Shown piece by piece: positions 19,087 through 28,258 of a DNA stretch of 64,000 nt. The first letter of the stretch is position 1. Each line of letters begins with the position of its first letter. The stretch comes from Scrofimicrobium sp. R131 (GTDB lineage Bacteria > Actinomycetota > Actinomycetes > Actinomycetales > Actinomycetaceae), in assembly GCF_040256745.1 (NCBI RefSeq), contig NZ_CP138335.1:1-64000 (forward strand), given 5' to 3'. The position numbers were made by a program, and so were the translations under genes. The notes below the pieces were generated by a model that saw only the letters and a program-made list of their open reading frames with translations, ran no database searches and was not told the origin of the DNA.

Positions 19087-21417
19087 TCAGAAAGCCACGT
19101 ATTCGGCCAGGTGCTGGCCGGTGAGCGTGTCCGCCTCCGCCACCATCTGAGCGGGTGGGCCGGTGAACACCACCAGACCGCCATCCTTCCCCGCGCCCGG
19201 ACCCAGGTCGATCACCCAGTCCGCGTGGGCAATCACCCCGCGGTGATGCTCGACCACCACCACTGTGTTCCCGTCCTCGACCAGCTGATCCAGCAGCGTC
19301 AGCAGCTGCGCCACGTCGGCCAGGTGCAGACCCGAAGTCGGTTCATCCAGCACGTAGATGTCCCCACTCTGCCCCAGCTGTACCGCCAACTTCAGGCGCT
19401 GGCGCTCACCGCCGGAGAGGGTGGACAGTGGTTGGCCCAGCGTCAGGTAGCCAAGCCCCACCTGAACCAGGCGCTTGGTGACCGGAACGGCTTTGGGCAC
19501 CACCTCGGCAAAATAGTCCACCGCCTCGGCCGCCGTCAGATCCAGCACCTCGACAATGTTTTTGCCCCCGAGCTGGTAGTCCAGCACCTCTTCCCGGTAG
19601 CGCTTGCCCTCGCACAGTTCGCAGGGGCTGGTCACCGAAGCCATCATCCCCAGATCCGTGGTGACGACGCCCGCTCCCTTGCACTGGGGGCACCCGCCTT
19701 CAGAGTTGGCGCTAAACAGGGCCGGTTTGACCCCGTTCGCTTTGGCGAAGGCCGAACGAACCGGGTCCAGCAGCGAGGTGTAGGTGGCGGGTGAGGAGCG
19801 GCGGGACACCCGCAGCGCACTCTGGTCGATAATCGTCACCCCATCGCGCCCGGCCAACTGTTCCTCCACCAGCGAGCTTTTGCCCGAGCCGGCCACCCCG
19901 GTAATGGCGGTCAGGACCCCGAGGGGCAGGTCCACGTCCACCCCGCGCAGGTTGTGCAGGTTAGCCCCGCGCAGTTCCAGCTGACCGGTCGGGGTTCGAA
20001 CCTGCTCTTTCAGGTGTCCCCGGTCGCTCAGGTGCCGGCCCGTGACCGTGTCGCTCCGGCGCAGCTCTGCCACGGTCCCGGTGAAGGTGACGTTGCCCCC
20101 GGCCTGGCCCGCCCCCGGCCCCAGGTCGACGACAAAGTCGGCCGCCTCGATCATCTCCGGGTCGTGCTCGACCACCAGCACCGTGTTCCCCTTGTCGCGC
20201 AGGCGCAGCAGCAGGGAGCGCAGCCGATGGGTGTCATGGGGGTGCAGGCCCGCGGTCGGCTCGTCAAAAATGTAGGTGACGTCGGTGAGGGCAGAGTTCA
20301 GGTGGCGGACCATCTTGGTCCGCTGGGCTTCCCCGCCCGACAGGGTGGCGGCGGTCCGGTCCAAGCTCAGGTAGCCCAGGCCAATCTCGACGAAAGACTC
20401 CAGCAGCTCCCGCAGGGCCGCCAGCAGGGGGGCGACCGTCGGCTCGGACAGCCCCGCCACCCAGCGGGCCGCCTCAGAAATCGGCATCGAGCTGACATCG
20501 GCAATGCTCAGGCCCCCGATTTTCGCCGAGCGTGCCAGCTCGGTCAGCCGGGTCCCCTCGCACTCCGGGCAGGGTGCAAACACGACCGCCCGCTCGACAA
20601 ACGCCCGAATGTGGGGCTGCATGGCTTCCGGGTCCTTGCTCAACATGGATTTGCGGATCCGGGGAATCAGGCCTTCAAAGGTCAGGTTCACCCCTTCCAC
20701 TTTGATTCGGATCGGCTCCTGATAGAGGAGTTGGTCCAGCTTCTTCTGGGAAAAGTCGCCCAGCGGCGTGTCCAGGTCGAAGCGGTCCCCAAAGATGCGC
20801 CCCCACCAGCCGTCCATTGAGTATCCGGGGACCAGGATCGCGCCCTCGTTCAGAGTCTTCGTCGGGTCGATCAGGGCGGCCAGGTTGAAATCCGTCACCG
20901 TTCCGCGTCCCTCACACCGGGGACACATCCCGCCGACAACGCTGAAAGAGCGACGTTCCTTGATGGTGCGGCCGTGCTTCGAGGTGGTCACGGCTCCGGC
21001 CCCACTGATGCTGGCCACGTTGAAAGAGAATGCCTGCGGGGGACCAATGTGCGGCTCGGCCAAACGGGAAAAGAGGATCCGCAGCAGCGTGCCCGCGTCG
21101 GTGGCCGTTCCGACCGTCGACCGCGGGTCCGTCCCCAGCGCCTGCTGGTCCACACTGATGGCGGGGGTGAGTCCCTCGAGCACGTCCACGTCCGGGCGCG
21201 GCAACTGGGGCATAAAGCTTTGGACAAACCCCGGGTAGGTCTCATTGATCAGGCGTTGTGATTCGGCTGCAATCGTGTCAAAAACCAGCGAGGTCTTTCC
21301 TGAGCCCGACACTCCAGTAAAGGCGGTTAGTCGCCGTTTGGGCAGCTCCACATCCACGTTCTGCAGGTTGTTTTCGCGGGCGCCGCGGACGCGGAGGACA
21401 TCGTGGGAATTAGTCAT
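19087..21417 (-). CDS. UvrA paralogue (UvrA2/DrrC-like ABC ATPase)
   Basis: 776-residue tandem ABC ATPase of the excinuclease UvrA family. Both halves have the family Walker A (GVSGSGKTS near 35 and GVAGSGKSS near 500), signatures LSGGEAQR and LSGGERQR, and Walker [11 protein letters not shown] and [10 protein letters not shown]. Zinc-binding CxxC pairs are present (CPRC, CPEC, CPQC with CELC). It is about 170 residues shorter than true UvrA, whose UvrB-binding part is missing here, as in UvrA2 and the drug-resistance protein DrrC. It may therefore bind damaged or drug-modified DNA without feeding the UvrB pathway. No uvrB or uvrC is nearby. Confidence 0.9.
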   Translation of the reverse strand: MTNSHDVLRVRGARENNLQNVDVELPKRRLTAFTGVSGSGKTSLVFDTIAAESQRLINETYPGFVQSFMPQLPRPDVDVLEGLTPAISVDQQALGTDPRSTVGTATDAGTLLRILFSRLAEPHIGPPQAFSFNVASISGAGAVTTSKHGRTIKERRSFSVVGGMCPRCEGRGTVTDFNLAALIDPTKTLNEGAILVPGYSMDGWWGRIFGDRFDLDTPLGDFSQKKLDQLLYQEPIRIKVEGVNLTFEGLIPRIRKSMLSKDPEAMQPHIRAFVERAVVFAPCPECEGTRLTELARSAKIGGLSIADVSSMPISEAARWVAGLSEPTVAPLLAALRELLESFVEIGLGYLSLDRTAATLSGGEAQRTKMVRHLNSALTDVTYIFDEPTAGLHPHDTHRLRSLLLRLRDKGNTVLVVEHDPEMIEAADFVVDLGPGAGQAGGNVTFTGTVAELRRSDTVTGRHLSDRGHLKEQVRTPTGQLELRGANLHNLRGVDVDLPLGVLTAITGVAGSGKSSLVEEQLAGRDGVTIIDQSALRVSRRSSPATYTSLLDPVRSAFAKANGVKPALFSANSEGGCPQCKGAGVVTTDLGMMASVTSPCELCEGKRYREEVLDYQLGGKNIVEVLDLTAAEAVDYFAEVVPKAVPVTKRLVQVGLGYLTLGQPLSTLSGGERQRLKLAVQLGQSGDIYVLDEPTSGLHLADVAQLLTLLDQLVEDGNTVVVVEHHRGVIAHADWVIDLGPGAGKDGGLVVFTGPPAQMVAEADTLTGQHLAEYVAF

Positions 21418-21507
21418 GCGGTTCAGACTAAAGTGTCTCGAGGCATTTGACTAGAGGGGACGCCAAAGGGCGAGTCGAACGACTAGGAGCCGGGGCCGCC
21501 CCGCCCC

Positions 21508-22440
21508 CTAAACCAGCACCCGAACGAGCCGGGGAGCCCCGTCCACCCGGACCGGCGTGTGCCCCAGCAGGTCCCCGTCCGCCATCACCGGCAGGGACGG
21601 GTCGGCTTCAATCGTGACCCCAACCCCGCGGAACAGCTTCACGAGCGGGGAATCCGGCGCGCGGCGGGACAGCACCCGCGCCAGGAGCGGCAGGGCCCGC
21701 CAGCGGCTGATGTTGCCCACGTTGAACACCTCGAGCATCCCGTCGCTTGGATCCGAGGAGGGAACCAGCTGGATCCCCCCGCCGATCCGGCCCGTGTTGG
21801 AAACCGAGGCAATCCACCCGGAAAAGTCGTGTTCGCGCCCGTCCACCGTCCCGCTGACCAGGCCGCGTCGGTGGCTGAAGAACGCGTGCAGGCCACCCCA
21901 GGTGTAGGACAGGGGACCGTGACGAATCCAAGACCGGTTGGCCACCAGGTTGGCGGTGGCGTCGATTCCGAGCGAGACGACCCCCAGCGCCAACTGGCGC
22001 TCATCCCGGTCAGCGGTCCGCACCCACATCCCGTCCAGCCGCTGAACCCGCTGGGCCAGCTCCGCCTCGTCCGCCTCGGCCAACGACCGGGCGCGCGCCA
22101 CCGGGTCGACCCCCAATCCCAGGGTGCGGCACAGGTCATTGCCGCTTCCGGCTGGGAATGGAACCAGGATCCCTCCGCCGCCGTTGACCACCCCTCGCGC
22201 CACCGCCGACAGGTAGCCGTCCCCGCCGACAGCGCCGACGAGGGGGCCACCAGCCGCCTCGGCCAGATCGGCCGGAATGTCGCTCAGGTCGGTCAGTTGG
22301 ACGGTCACGTCCCAGCCGGCCGCGCGCAGAATCCGAAGGGCTTCGCGCCCCTGACGTTCGGCGCGTCCGCGAGCCGAGATCCGTGAAACCAGTAGGGTCA
22401 TTTGCCGAGTCAACGGCGCCGGTGCTGTGGGGTGGGTCAA
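21508..22440 (-). CDS. Diacylglycerol/lipid kinase family protein
   Basis: About 310 residues with the DAGK catalytic fold. The nucleotide-binding motif is VGAVGGDGYLSAVARGV, followed by the second glycine motif VPFPAGSGNDLCRTLGL and the conserved ISRW/DGDLLG region near the C terminus. It would phosphorylate a lipid alcohol such as diacylglycerol, or a related lipid, with ATP. The longest frame begins at 22551, but I prefer TTG at 22440 because GGGAGG lies four bases upstream; ATG at 22401 is another candidate with no good ribosome binding site. The gene diverges from the NSS transporter. Confidence 0.85.
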   Translation of the reverse strand: MTHPTAPAPLTRQMTLLVSRISARGRAERQGREALRILRAAGWDVTVQLTDLSDIPADLAEAAGGPLVGAVGGDGYLSAVARGVVNGGGGILVPFPAGSGNDLCRTLGLGVDPVARARSLAEADEAELAQRVQRLDGMWVRTADRDERQLALGVVSLGIDATANLVANRSWIRHGPLSYTWGGLHAFFSHRRGLVSGTVDGREHDFSGWIASVSNTGRIGGGIQLVPSSDPSDGMLEVFNVGNISRWRALPLLARVLSRRAPDSPLVKLFRGVGVTIEADPSLPVMADGDLLGHTPVRVDGAPRLVRVLV

Positions 22441-22617
22441 AATGCCTCCCGTTGGGAATGGGGACAGCTCAACTATAGGTGAGTTCTCGAGCGCGCCTCG
22501 CCCGGGACCATTTGCCCAAATCGGACGCGCATCACACCCACACGGCCACATGGTGAAATCGTTGTCCGGGCAGGTCCAGGCCGCCCTAGAGTGGCGTCAG
22601 TTTGAAGGAGAGTCCTG

Positions 22618-24189
22618 GTGTCAAAAACTGCTGTTCAACCCGCGCGCAAACGCGAGACTTGGAATAGCCAAACCGCATTCCTGATTGCCGCCATCGGCTC
22701 GGCCATCGGGTTGGGCAACATTTGGCGATTCCCCGGTGTGGCCTACTCAAATGGGGGCGGGGCCTTCCTGATTCCCTACGTGGTGGCGCTGCTGGTCATC
22801 GGGGTCCCCATCCTGCTGCTGGACTATTCGGTTGGGCACAAGTTCCGCGGCTCACCGCCGTTGGCTCTGCGCCGGATCACCCCGAAAGGGGAGCTGCTGG
22901 GCTGGTTCCAGGTCGGGGTTTCCTTCGTCATCTTCACCTACTACGCGGTGGTGTTGGCCTGGGCTGCCCGCTACGTGTTCTACTCCTTCACCGAGGCGTG
23001 GCACGGGGACTCTCTCAACTTCTTCCTGACCGACTTCCTGCAGGTGACGCAGGCCGAAACGGAGTTCTCCCTCACCCCGGTCGCAGCGGTGACGATTCCG
23101 CTGGTCCTGGTGTGGATCCTGGCCATCTTCATCACCGCCCGAGGGTTGACGAGGGGGATCGCCGCGGCCAACAAGGTGTTCCTGCCGCTGCTGATCATCC
23201 TGTTCCTCGCCCTGGTGATCCGGTCCCTGTTCCTGCCCGGGGCAATGGAAGGACTGAACGACTTCTTCTCCCCGCAGTGGTCGGCCCTGGGCGACTTCCA
23301 AGTTTGGCTGGCGGCGGTGGCGCAGATCTTCTACTCGCTCTCGGTGGCGTTCGGAATCATGGTCACCTACGCCTCCTACCTGCCGCGGAAAGCCAACCTG
23401 ACCGGGGCCGGTCTGGTGGCTGCCTTCGCCAACTCTTCGTTCGAAATCCTAGCGGGGATCGGCGTCTTTGCCGCCCTCGGGTTCATGGCCTTTAGCCAGG
23501 GGGTGGCCGTGGGCGACCTGGAGGGACTGACCGGGCCGATCCTGTCCTTCGTCACCTTCCCGCAGATCATCTCGATGATGCCTGGTGGAGCCCTGTTCGG
23601 GGTTCTCTTCTTCTCCTCGCTGGTGCTGGCCGGCTTCACCTCGCTGCTGTCCCTGCTGCAGGTGGTGAGCGGAGGCATCCAGGACAAGTTCGGGTTCTCC
23701 CCGCGCAACGCGGCCCTGATCATGGGGATCCCGGCCATGGTCGTCTCCGTGGCACTTTTCGGCACCCAGTCGGGGCTAAACGCGCTGGATGTGGTCGACT
23801 CGTTTATCAACAACCTCGGGGTGGTGGCGTCGGCCGTGGCGCTGACACTGCTGGTCTCGTGGATGGGTCCCCGCCTCCCGTTCCTGCGGCGCCACCTGAA
23901 CTCGGTTTCGTCCATCAAGGTTCCCCGGGTCTGGGAGGTGCTGGTTGGCATTGTCGCGCCCGCCGCCCTCGGGTTCATGCTCATTAGTGCCATCTGGAAC
24001 TACCTGCAGTCCGGATACGGCGACTTCTCTGACCGTTACCTGGCAATTCTCGGGTGGGGGGCCGTCGGATTCGCGATTGCGTTCGCGCTGATCATGACAG
24101 CACTGCCCTGGCGGGTCAATCGACCCGGGGAGGACCCCCTCGACCAGGCCGTCCACCCACTGGTTGGAGCCGAAAGGAGCCGCTCATGA
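22618..24189 (+). CDS. metP: Sodium-dependent amino acid transporter (NSS family, MetP-like)
   Basis: 523-residue neurotransmitter:sodium symporter homologue with about 12 membrane helices. The N-terminal signature WNSQTAFLIAAIGSAIGLGN and the unwound helix 1 followed by WRFPGVAYSNGGGAFL form the Na+ and substrate sites in this family. The downstream tiny gene is the small subunit that accompanies MetP-type methionine/alanine importers in actinobacteria, so methionine and alanine are the best-guess substrates. The GTG start has GAAGGAGAG upstream. The stop overlaps the small-subunit start. Confidence 0.9.
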   Translation: MSKTAVQPARKRETWNSQTAFLIAAIGSAIGLGNIWRFPGVAYSNGGGAFLIPYVVALLVIGVPILLLDYSVGHKFRGSPPLALRRITPKGELLGWFQVGVSFVIFTYYAVVLAWAARYVFYSFTEAWHGDSLNFFLTDFLQVTQAETEFSLTPVAAVTIPLVLVWILAIFITARGLTRGIAAANKVFLPLLIILFLALVIRSLFLPGAMEGLNDFFSPQWSALGDFQVWLAAVAQIFYSLSVAFGIMVTYASYLPRKANLTGAGLVAAFANSSFEILAGIGVFAALGFMAFSQGVAVGDLEGLTGPILSFVTFPQIISMMPGGALFGVLFFSSLVLAGFTSLLSLLQVVSGGIQDKFGFSPRNAALIMGIPAMVVSVALFGTQSGLNALDVVDSFINNLGVVASAVALTLLVSWMGPRLPFLRRHLNSVSSIKVPRVWEVLVGIVAPAALGFMLISAIWNYLQSGYGDFSDRYLAILGWGAVGFAIAFALIMTALPWRVNRPGEDPLDQAVHPLVGAERSRS

Positions 24190-24356
24190 GTGGAGCCGCC
24201 CTGATCATGATGGCCGTTACCCTGCTGATTATTTGGGGTGGGCTGGTGGCCTCGGTAATTGCTCTGAAAGTGCTGCCGGTCCCGACGGATCAGCCGGGGG
24301 AAAACGCGGAGGCCGCCGGGGAAACTGCGGGGGAGAATGCTGGCGAATCTGCGTAG
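24186..24356 (+). CDS. metS: Small subunit of a MetPS-type methionine/alanine importer
   Basis: 56-residue protein with a single transmembrane helix (ALIMMAVTLLIIWGGLVASVI) and an acidic cytoplasmic tail built from near-repeats of GENA/GETA/GENAGESA. The gene starts at an ATG overlapping the stop of the large subunit (ATGA). The Corynebacterium MetPS system needs this kind of small subunit for activity. Size, topology, motif (LIIWGGLxASV) and position all match that family. Annotation pipelines often miss it because of its length. Confidence 0.88.
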   Translation: MSGAALIMMAVTLLIIWGGLVASVIALKVLPVPTDQPGENAEAAGETAGENAGESA

Positions 24357-24502
24357 CAAGCTGCGGGGGAACCCGCCGGCGACTGAGCTTTCGCAGCTAG
24401 CTTAGCTCTCGAAGGTGTCGGTGCACCCGGGTATCGTGGAGATTGCCCACCGGACTGGGGGAGTCCCACTCCTACCAGCACCCCCAACCCTGAGGCCGAC
24501 AG

Positions 24503-25561
24503 ATGAGCGCAATTAGCTTCCAGCAGGTCACCAAGCGATACCCCAACGGCACCCTGGCGGTGTCGGATCTGAACCTGGAGATTGCCCGCGGCCAAACCAC
24601 CATGCTGGTGGGGCCGTCCGGGTGCGGGAAGACCACCACCTTGCGGATGATCAACCGGATGATCGAACCCACCTCCGGCACCATTTTGATCGACGGGGTC
24701 GACACGGCGACCCGGCCCAAGGCGGCCCTTAGGCGCTCAATCGGCTACGTCATTCAGAACGCGGGCCTGTTCCCCCACCGAACCGTGCTGCAAAACATCA
24801 TGACGGTGCCCCGCCTCTCCGGGGTTGGGGCCCGGGAGGCCGCCGGGCGGGCCCGGGAACTAATGGAACTGGTGGGGTTGCCGACCGAATTGGCCCCCCG
24901 CTATCCGGCCCAACTGTCCGGGGGACAGCAGCAGCGGGTCGGGGTCGCGCGGGCACTGGCCGGACAGCCGGACCTGATCCTGATGGACGAGCCGTTCTCG
25001 GCCCTGGACCCGGTGGTTCGCGGCGAGCTGCAGGCAGAGTTTGCCCGACTCAAGCGCGAGGTGGGGATGACGGTCGTGTTCGTTACCCACGACATTGACG
25101 AGGCGATCAAGCTGGGCGACCAGGTGGCCATCTTCGCCGAGGGCGGCCACCTCGCCCAGTACGCCCCGCCCGCTCAGCTTCTCCGGTTTCCCGCCTCCGC
25201 CCACGTGGCCGAGTTCATTGGGCGCGACCGCGGGTTCAGGGCACTCTCCTTCACCCCCCTGAATCTGCCGGGCGACTTCAAGTTGGACCCGCTGCCCGAG
25301 GTGACGCACACGGTTGACCCCGCGGCCACCTCGCCCACCCTGGTGACCGATCAGTCCGGTGTTTTCACCGGCTGGGTGGCGCCCGGGCAGGGCCAGGTCA
25401 GTTCCTTGGCCGGGTCGTTCCCCCCGGATGCGACCCTGCGAGAAGCACTGGACGCGGTCCTGGCCAGTCCCCTCGGCAAAGCTGTCGCTTTGGACGAGGC
25501 GGGGCGACCCCGCGGGCTCCTGACCCTGGCTCATCTGTCCCAGCTGGGACTGGTTCCGTGA
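24503..25561 (+). CDS. Osmoprotectant ABC transporter ATPase (OpuCA/ProV-like)
   Basis: 352-residue ATPase of a glycine betaine/choline/carnitine-type importer. Walker A is GPSGCGKTT, the signature LSGGQQQRV, Walker B LILMDEPFSALD and the H-loop FVTHDIDEA. The C-terminal ~110 residues are a divergent regulatory region; only one weakly CBS-like segment (TLREALDAVLASPLGKAVAL) is visible, fewer than in classical OpuCA. It is first of four overlapping genes (ATPase, permease, permease, binding protein). The binding protein's fold supports a compatible-solute substrate. Confidence 0.92.
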   Translation: MSAISFQQVTKRYPNGTLAVSDLNLEIARGQTTMLVGPSGCGKTTTLRMINRMIEPTSGTILIDGVDTATRPKAALRRSIGYVIQNAGLFPHRTVLQNIMTVPRLSGVGAREAAGRARELMELVGLPTELAPRYPAQLSGGQQQRVGVARALAGQPDLILMDEPFSALDPVVRGELQAEFARLKREVGMTVVFVTHDIDEAIKLGDQVAIFAEGGHLAQYAPPAQLLRFPASAHVAEFIGRDRGFRALSFTPLNLPGDFKLDPLPEVTHTVDPAATSPTLVTDQSGVFTGWVAPGQGQVSSLAGSFPPDATLREALDAVLASPLGKAVALDEAGRPRGLLTLAHLSQLGLVP

Positions 25562-26202
25562 TGTGGCAGTGGCTGGTCGACAACTCCGCCCGGGTGACCC
25601 AACTGGGCGCGCTGCACCTGCTGCTCGCGGTGTCCGCCACCGTGATCGGGCTGGTGGTGGCGATTGGGGCCGGTGCGCTGACCGCTCACCACCATCGGCT
25701 AGCCACCTTTGGGGTGGTGCTGTCCGGAATCATCTTCACAATTCCCTCCCTCACCCTGTTCATCTTCATCCCCCTGGTGTTGGGGACCAAGATTTTGAAC
25801 CCAATCAACATTGTGATCGCCCTGTCCATCTACGCGTTCGCCCTGATTTACGGCGGCGTGGTGGAGGCCCTGCGCGGCGTCAACCCCGAGACCCGGCAGG
25901 CAGCTGAGGCGATGGGGATCGGGCCAGCGCGGCTGTTTTGGACGGTGGAGCTGCCGTTGGCGATTCCCGTGTTGGCCGCCACCACCCGGGTGGCTGCCGT
26001 CTCGTCGGTCTCCCTGGTGTCGGTCGGCGCCCTGATCGGGGTGGGGGGACTGGGAGATCTGTTCACCGAGGGATTCCAGCGGGCCTACCCGGTCCCAATC
26101 CTCTGGGGCATTATCCTCAGCATGGCTCTCGCCCTGGCGGTCGACCTGGCCATCGTCGGGATTGAACGACTCGCCACCCCCTGGCTGCGGGAGGCCCGAT
26201 GA
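25561..26202 (+). CDS. Osmoprotectant ABC transporter permease (OpuCB-like)
   Basis: 213-residue membrane subunit with about five or six helices and the EAA-type coupling loop (RQAAEAMGIGPARLFWTVELP, about 117-137). I use ATG at 25561; an adjacent GTG at 25558 is equally possible. The start overlaps the ATPase stop and its own stop overlaps the second permease. Such paired permeases and a periplasmic-type binding lipoprotein are the OpuC arrangement. Confidence 0.92.
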   Translation: MWQWLVDNSARVTQLGALHLLLAVSATVIGLVVAIGAGALTAHHHRLATFGVVLSGIIFTIPSLTLFIFIPLVLGTKILNPINIVIALSIYAFALIYGGVVEALRGVNPETRQAAEAMGIGPARLFWTVELPLAIPVLAATTRVAAVSSVSLVSVGALIGVGGLGDLFTEGFQRAYPVPILWGIILSMALALAVDLAIVGIERLATPWLREAR

Positions 26203-26852
26203 TTTGGCAGCAGATCCTGGACTTCTTCGCCACCAGCTGGACCGGGCCGGCGGGCATTCCCGCCCGACTGGGCGAACACCTGGCCTACACCGCCATCGTG
26301 GTGGTCATCGCCCTGCTGATCGCCTTCCCGATTGGTGCTGCGATCGGACACACGCGGAAGGCCTCCTGGTTGATCATCAATCTGGCCAACGCGGCTCGAT
26401 CCCTGCCCACACTGGGCCTGCTCACCCTGCTGGTCCTGCTGCTGGGGCTGGGGTTCACTCCGGCCGCGATCGGCCTGGTGATTTTGGCGGTTCCCCCAAT
26501 CCTGACTGCAACCTACGCCGCGGTGAAAGGCGCGAATCCGGTGGTGGTGGACGCGGCCCGCGGGATGGGTATGAGTGAGTGGCAGATCCTGACCCGGGTG
26601 GAGATCCCCCTGGGCTTGCCGGTCATTTTGGGGGGCTTGCGTTCGGCGGTCCTGCAGGTGATCGCCACCGCTACCGTGGCCGCCTACATTGCCCTGGGAG
26701 GACTGGGACGCTTCATCCTGGACGGGCTGGCGGTTCGAGATTACGGGCAGATGGCTGGGGGAGCCATCCTGGTGGCCGGGTTGGCTTTGGTGGCCGATCT
26801 GGCCTTCGCCCTGCTGACAAGACTTATTCCCACGAGAGAGGAAAAACCATGA
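26199..26852 (+). CDS. Osmoprotectant ABC transporter permease (OpuCD-like)
   Basis: 217-residue second permease. It shares the coupling loop pattern (VDAARGMGMSEWQILTRVEIP) and ends in a short basic tail. Family-typical stretches ALGGLGRFILDGL and NAARSLPTLGLLTL are present. It overlaps the first permease and the binding-protein gene by four bases on each side, so all four products are likely made in step. Confidence 0.92.
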   Translation: MIWQQILDFFATSWTGPAGIPARLGEHLAYTAIVVVIALLIAFPIGAAIGHTRKASWLIINLANAARSLPTLGLLTLLVLLLGLGFTPAAIGLVILAVPPILTATYAAVKGANPVVVDAARGMGMSEWQILTRVEIPLGLPVILGGLRSAVLQVIATATVAAYIALGGLGRFILDGLAVRDYGQMAGGAILVAGLALVADLAFALLTRLIPTREEKP

Positions 26853-27766
26853 AGAAATCCTACGCCTGGGCGGCAGCCGCCACCCTGGGAGTCACGGTCC
26901 TGGCGGGTTGCGGATCACCCGAATCCCTGGATGGAACCGGCCAGTCCGGCCAGTCCAACCAGAGCGAAGGGGGCTCCGAATCACTGATCGTGGGCTCCTC
27001 CAACTTCTCAGAGAACGTCGTGCTGGCCAACATTTTTGCCGAGGTGCTGCGAGACGAGGGCTTCGACGTCACCGTCAAACCCAACATTGGCTCGCGCGAG
27101 GTCCTGATGCCCGCCCTGGAGGACGGCTCGGTGGACCTGGTGCCGGAGTATTCCGGGTCGCTGTTGGCCTACTTGGATTCCACCGCTGACGTGACCGAAG
27201 CGGATCAGATCATCGAGCAGCTGCACCAGGTCCTGCCCGAGGGGCTGACCCTGCTGGAGCCCGCCGAAGCGCAGAACAAGGACTCCATCATTGTCACCCC
27301 CGAGTTTGCGGAGGAACACGGAGTGAAGGCCATCCCGGACCTGGCGCCGCTGGCTTCCGAACTGACCTTCGGCGGCCCGCCGGAAAGCAAGGAGCGCCGG
27401 GCGGGCCTGGGCGGATTGGAGAGCGTCTACGGACTGAAGTTCAAAGAGTTCAAGCCGATCGACCTGGGGGGACCGCTGACGATCGCCGCCCTGCAAAAGG
27501 GCGACATTCAGGTGGGTCAGATGTACTCCACCCAGCCGGCCATCGCCGACTTCGTGGTGCTGGAGGACCCCGAGCACACCTCCACGGCCGAGCAGGTGGT
27601 GCCCCTGGTCCGGACGGATGCGAACAACGAACGGGTGCAGGCCGCCCTCGATCGGGTCATGCAGCAGCTGACCACGGACGATCTGATCGCGCTGAACACG
27701 AAGGTTGAGACGGACAAGCAGGACCCGCAGAAGGTCGCCCGCGAGTTCGTGGACTCGCTGCAGTAG
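26849..27766 (+). CDS. Osmoprotectant-binding lipoprotein (OpuCC/ProX-like)
   Basis: 305-residue lipoprotein. The signal peptide ends in TVLAGC, with Cys21 as the lipidation site, followed by a Ser/Gly/Gln-rich linker. The mature domain begins LIVGSSNFSENVVLANI and includes DLVPEYSGSLLAYL, the typical type II binding fold of the OpuC/QAT group that cages quaternary amines. The ATG (26849) has GAGAGGAAAAACC upstream. The long upstream in-frame extension belongs to the permease in another frame. A terminator follows. Confidence 0.92.
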   Translation: MKKSYAWAAAATLGVTVLAGCGSPESLDGTGQSGQSNQSEGGSESLIVGSSNFSENVVLANIFAEVLRDEGFDVTVKPNIGSREVLMPALEDGSVDLVPEYSGSLLAYLDSTADVTEADQIIEQLHQVLPEGLTLLEPAEAQNKDSIIVTPEFAEEHGVKAIPDLAPLASELTFGGPPESKERRAGLGGLESVYGLKFKEFKPIDLGGPLTIAALQKGDIQVGQMYSTQPAIADFVVLEDPEHTSTAEQVVPLVRTDANNERVQAALDRVMQQLTTDDLIALNTKVETDKQDPQKVAREFVDSLQ

Positions 27767-27780
27767 TCACCGCGGGGATT

Positions 27781-27814
27781 GGGCCGGGGAGGGGCGGTTA
27801 CTCCCCGGCCCTTT
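27781..27814 (+). terminator. Intrinsic terminator of the OpuC-type operon
   Basis: GGGCCGGGGA (27781-27790) and TCCCCGGCCC (27802-27811) form a perfect 10-bp stem with an 11-base loop, followed by TTT. Confidence 0.85.
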
Positions 27815-27819
27815 CGTGC

Positions 27820-27943
27820 GCCCGGGGTGTGCTGGGGTGGCGGCCGGGGTGCGCTGGGGTGGGTGTGCTGGGTTGTGTTGGGTCGGGTGGGTGGGCCCGG
27901 TGGCCGGGGTGCGGGTTGGGTGGGTGTGCTGGGGTGGCTAATC
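27820..27943. repeat. G-rich low-complexity tract
   Basis: The top strand is built from irregular copies of GGGTGTGCTGGGGTGG and GGCCGGGGTGCG, with runs of three or four G separated by short spacers. It can form G-quadruplexes on paper. No reading frame here has a ribosome binding site or family resemblance. It lies just beyond the OpuC terminator and directly next to the 105-bp repeats. Confidence 0.65.
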
Positions 27944-27944
27944 C

Positions 27945-28154
27945 TGGCAAACATGTCCAAACGCTGGCAAACCTGGGACCCAACGGTCCGAAGCAGCCCA
28001 ATCAGCCAACATTTGCCAGCACTCCGATACGTTTGCCAGCGGCAGAGACTGGCAAACATGTCCAAACGCTGGCAAACCTGGGGCCCAACGGTCCCGACCG
28101 GCCCGATCAGCCAACATTTGCCAGCACTCCGCCACGTTTGCCAGCAGCAGAGAT
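27945..28154. repeat. Two tandem 105-bp repeats with internal inverted repeats
   Basis: Copy 1 spans 27945-28049 and copy 2 spans 28050-28154, differing at only about a dozen positions. Each copy has nested inverted repeats. In copy 1 CTGGCAAAC (27944-27952) pairs with GTTTGCCAG (28031-28039), GCTGGCAAA (27963-27971) with TTTGCCAGC (28012-28020), and a central GGACC-CAAC-GGTCC closes the hairpin. The unit therefore carries four TGGCAAA half-sites. The period is a multiple of three, so frames on both strands read as 35-residue repeats, but none has a ribosome binding site. Confidence 0.85.
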
Positions 28155-28209
28155 AGCCAGCCCCAACTACCGCCGGCAAACCCGGCCCACTTTCCGGCAG
28201 AAATAGACC

Positions 28210-28235
28210 GGGGGGCGGACTCTCGCCCGCCCCCC
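28210..28235 (-). terminator. Terminator of the oxidoreductase operon
   Basis: GGGGGGCGG (28210-28218) and CCGCCCCCC (28227-28235) form a perfect 9-bp stem with an 8-base loop, followed on the minus strand by a weak T-containing run. It lies 24 bases after the stop of the GltD-like gene. Confidence 0.75.
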
Positions 28236-28258
28236 TGCTCGCCGCACCTTTGAGGCGG

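Noticed and set aside
19954-20820. Long plus-strand frame opposite the UvrA paralogue
   Set aside because: Composition and lack of motifs show it to be a shadow of the minus-strand gene.
27944-28154. CRISPR array
   Set aside because: Only two units of 105 bp with no short repeat/variable spacer pattern and no cas genes nearby.
27938-28206. Repetitive small proteins encoded in the 105-bp repeats on either strand
   Set aside because: No ribosome binding sites, frames open on several strands because the period is a multiple of three, and hairpin symmetry explains the sequence better.
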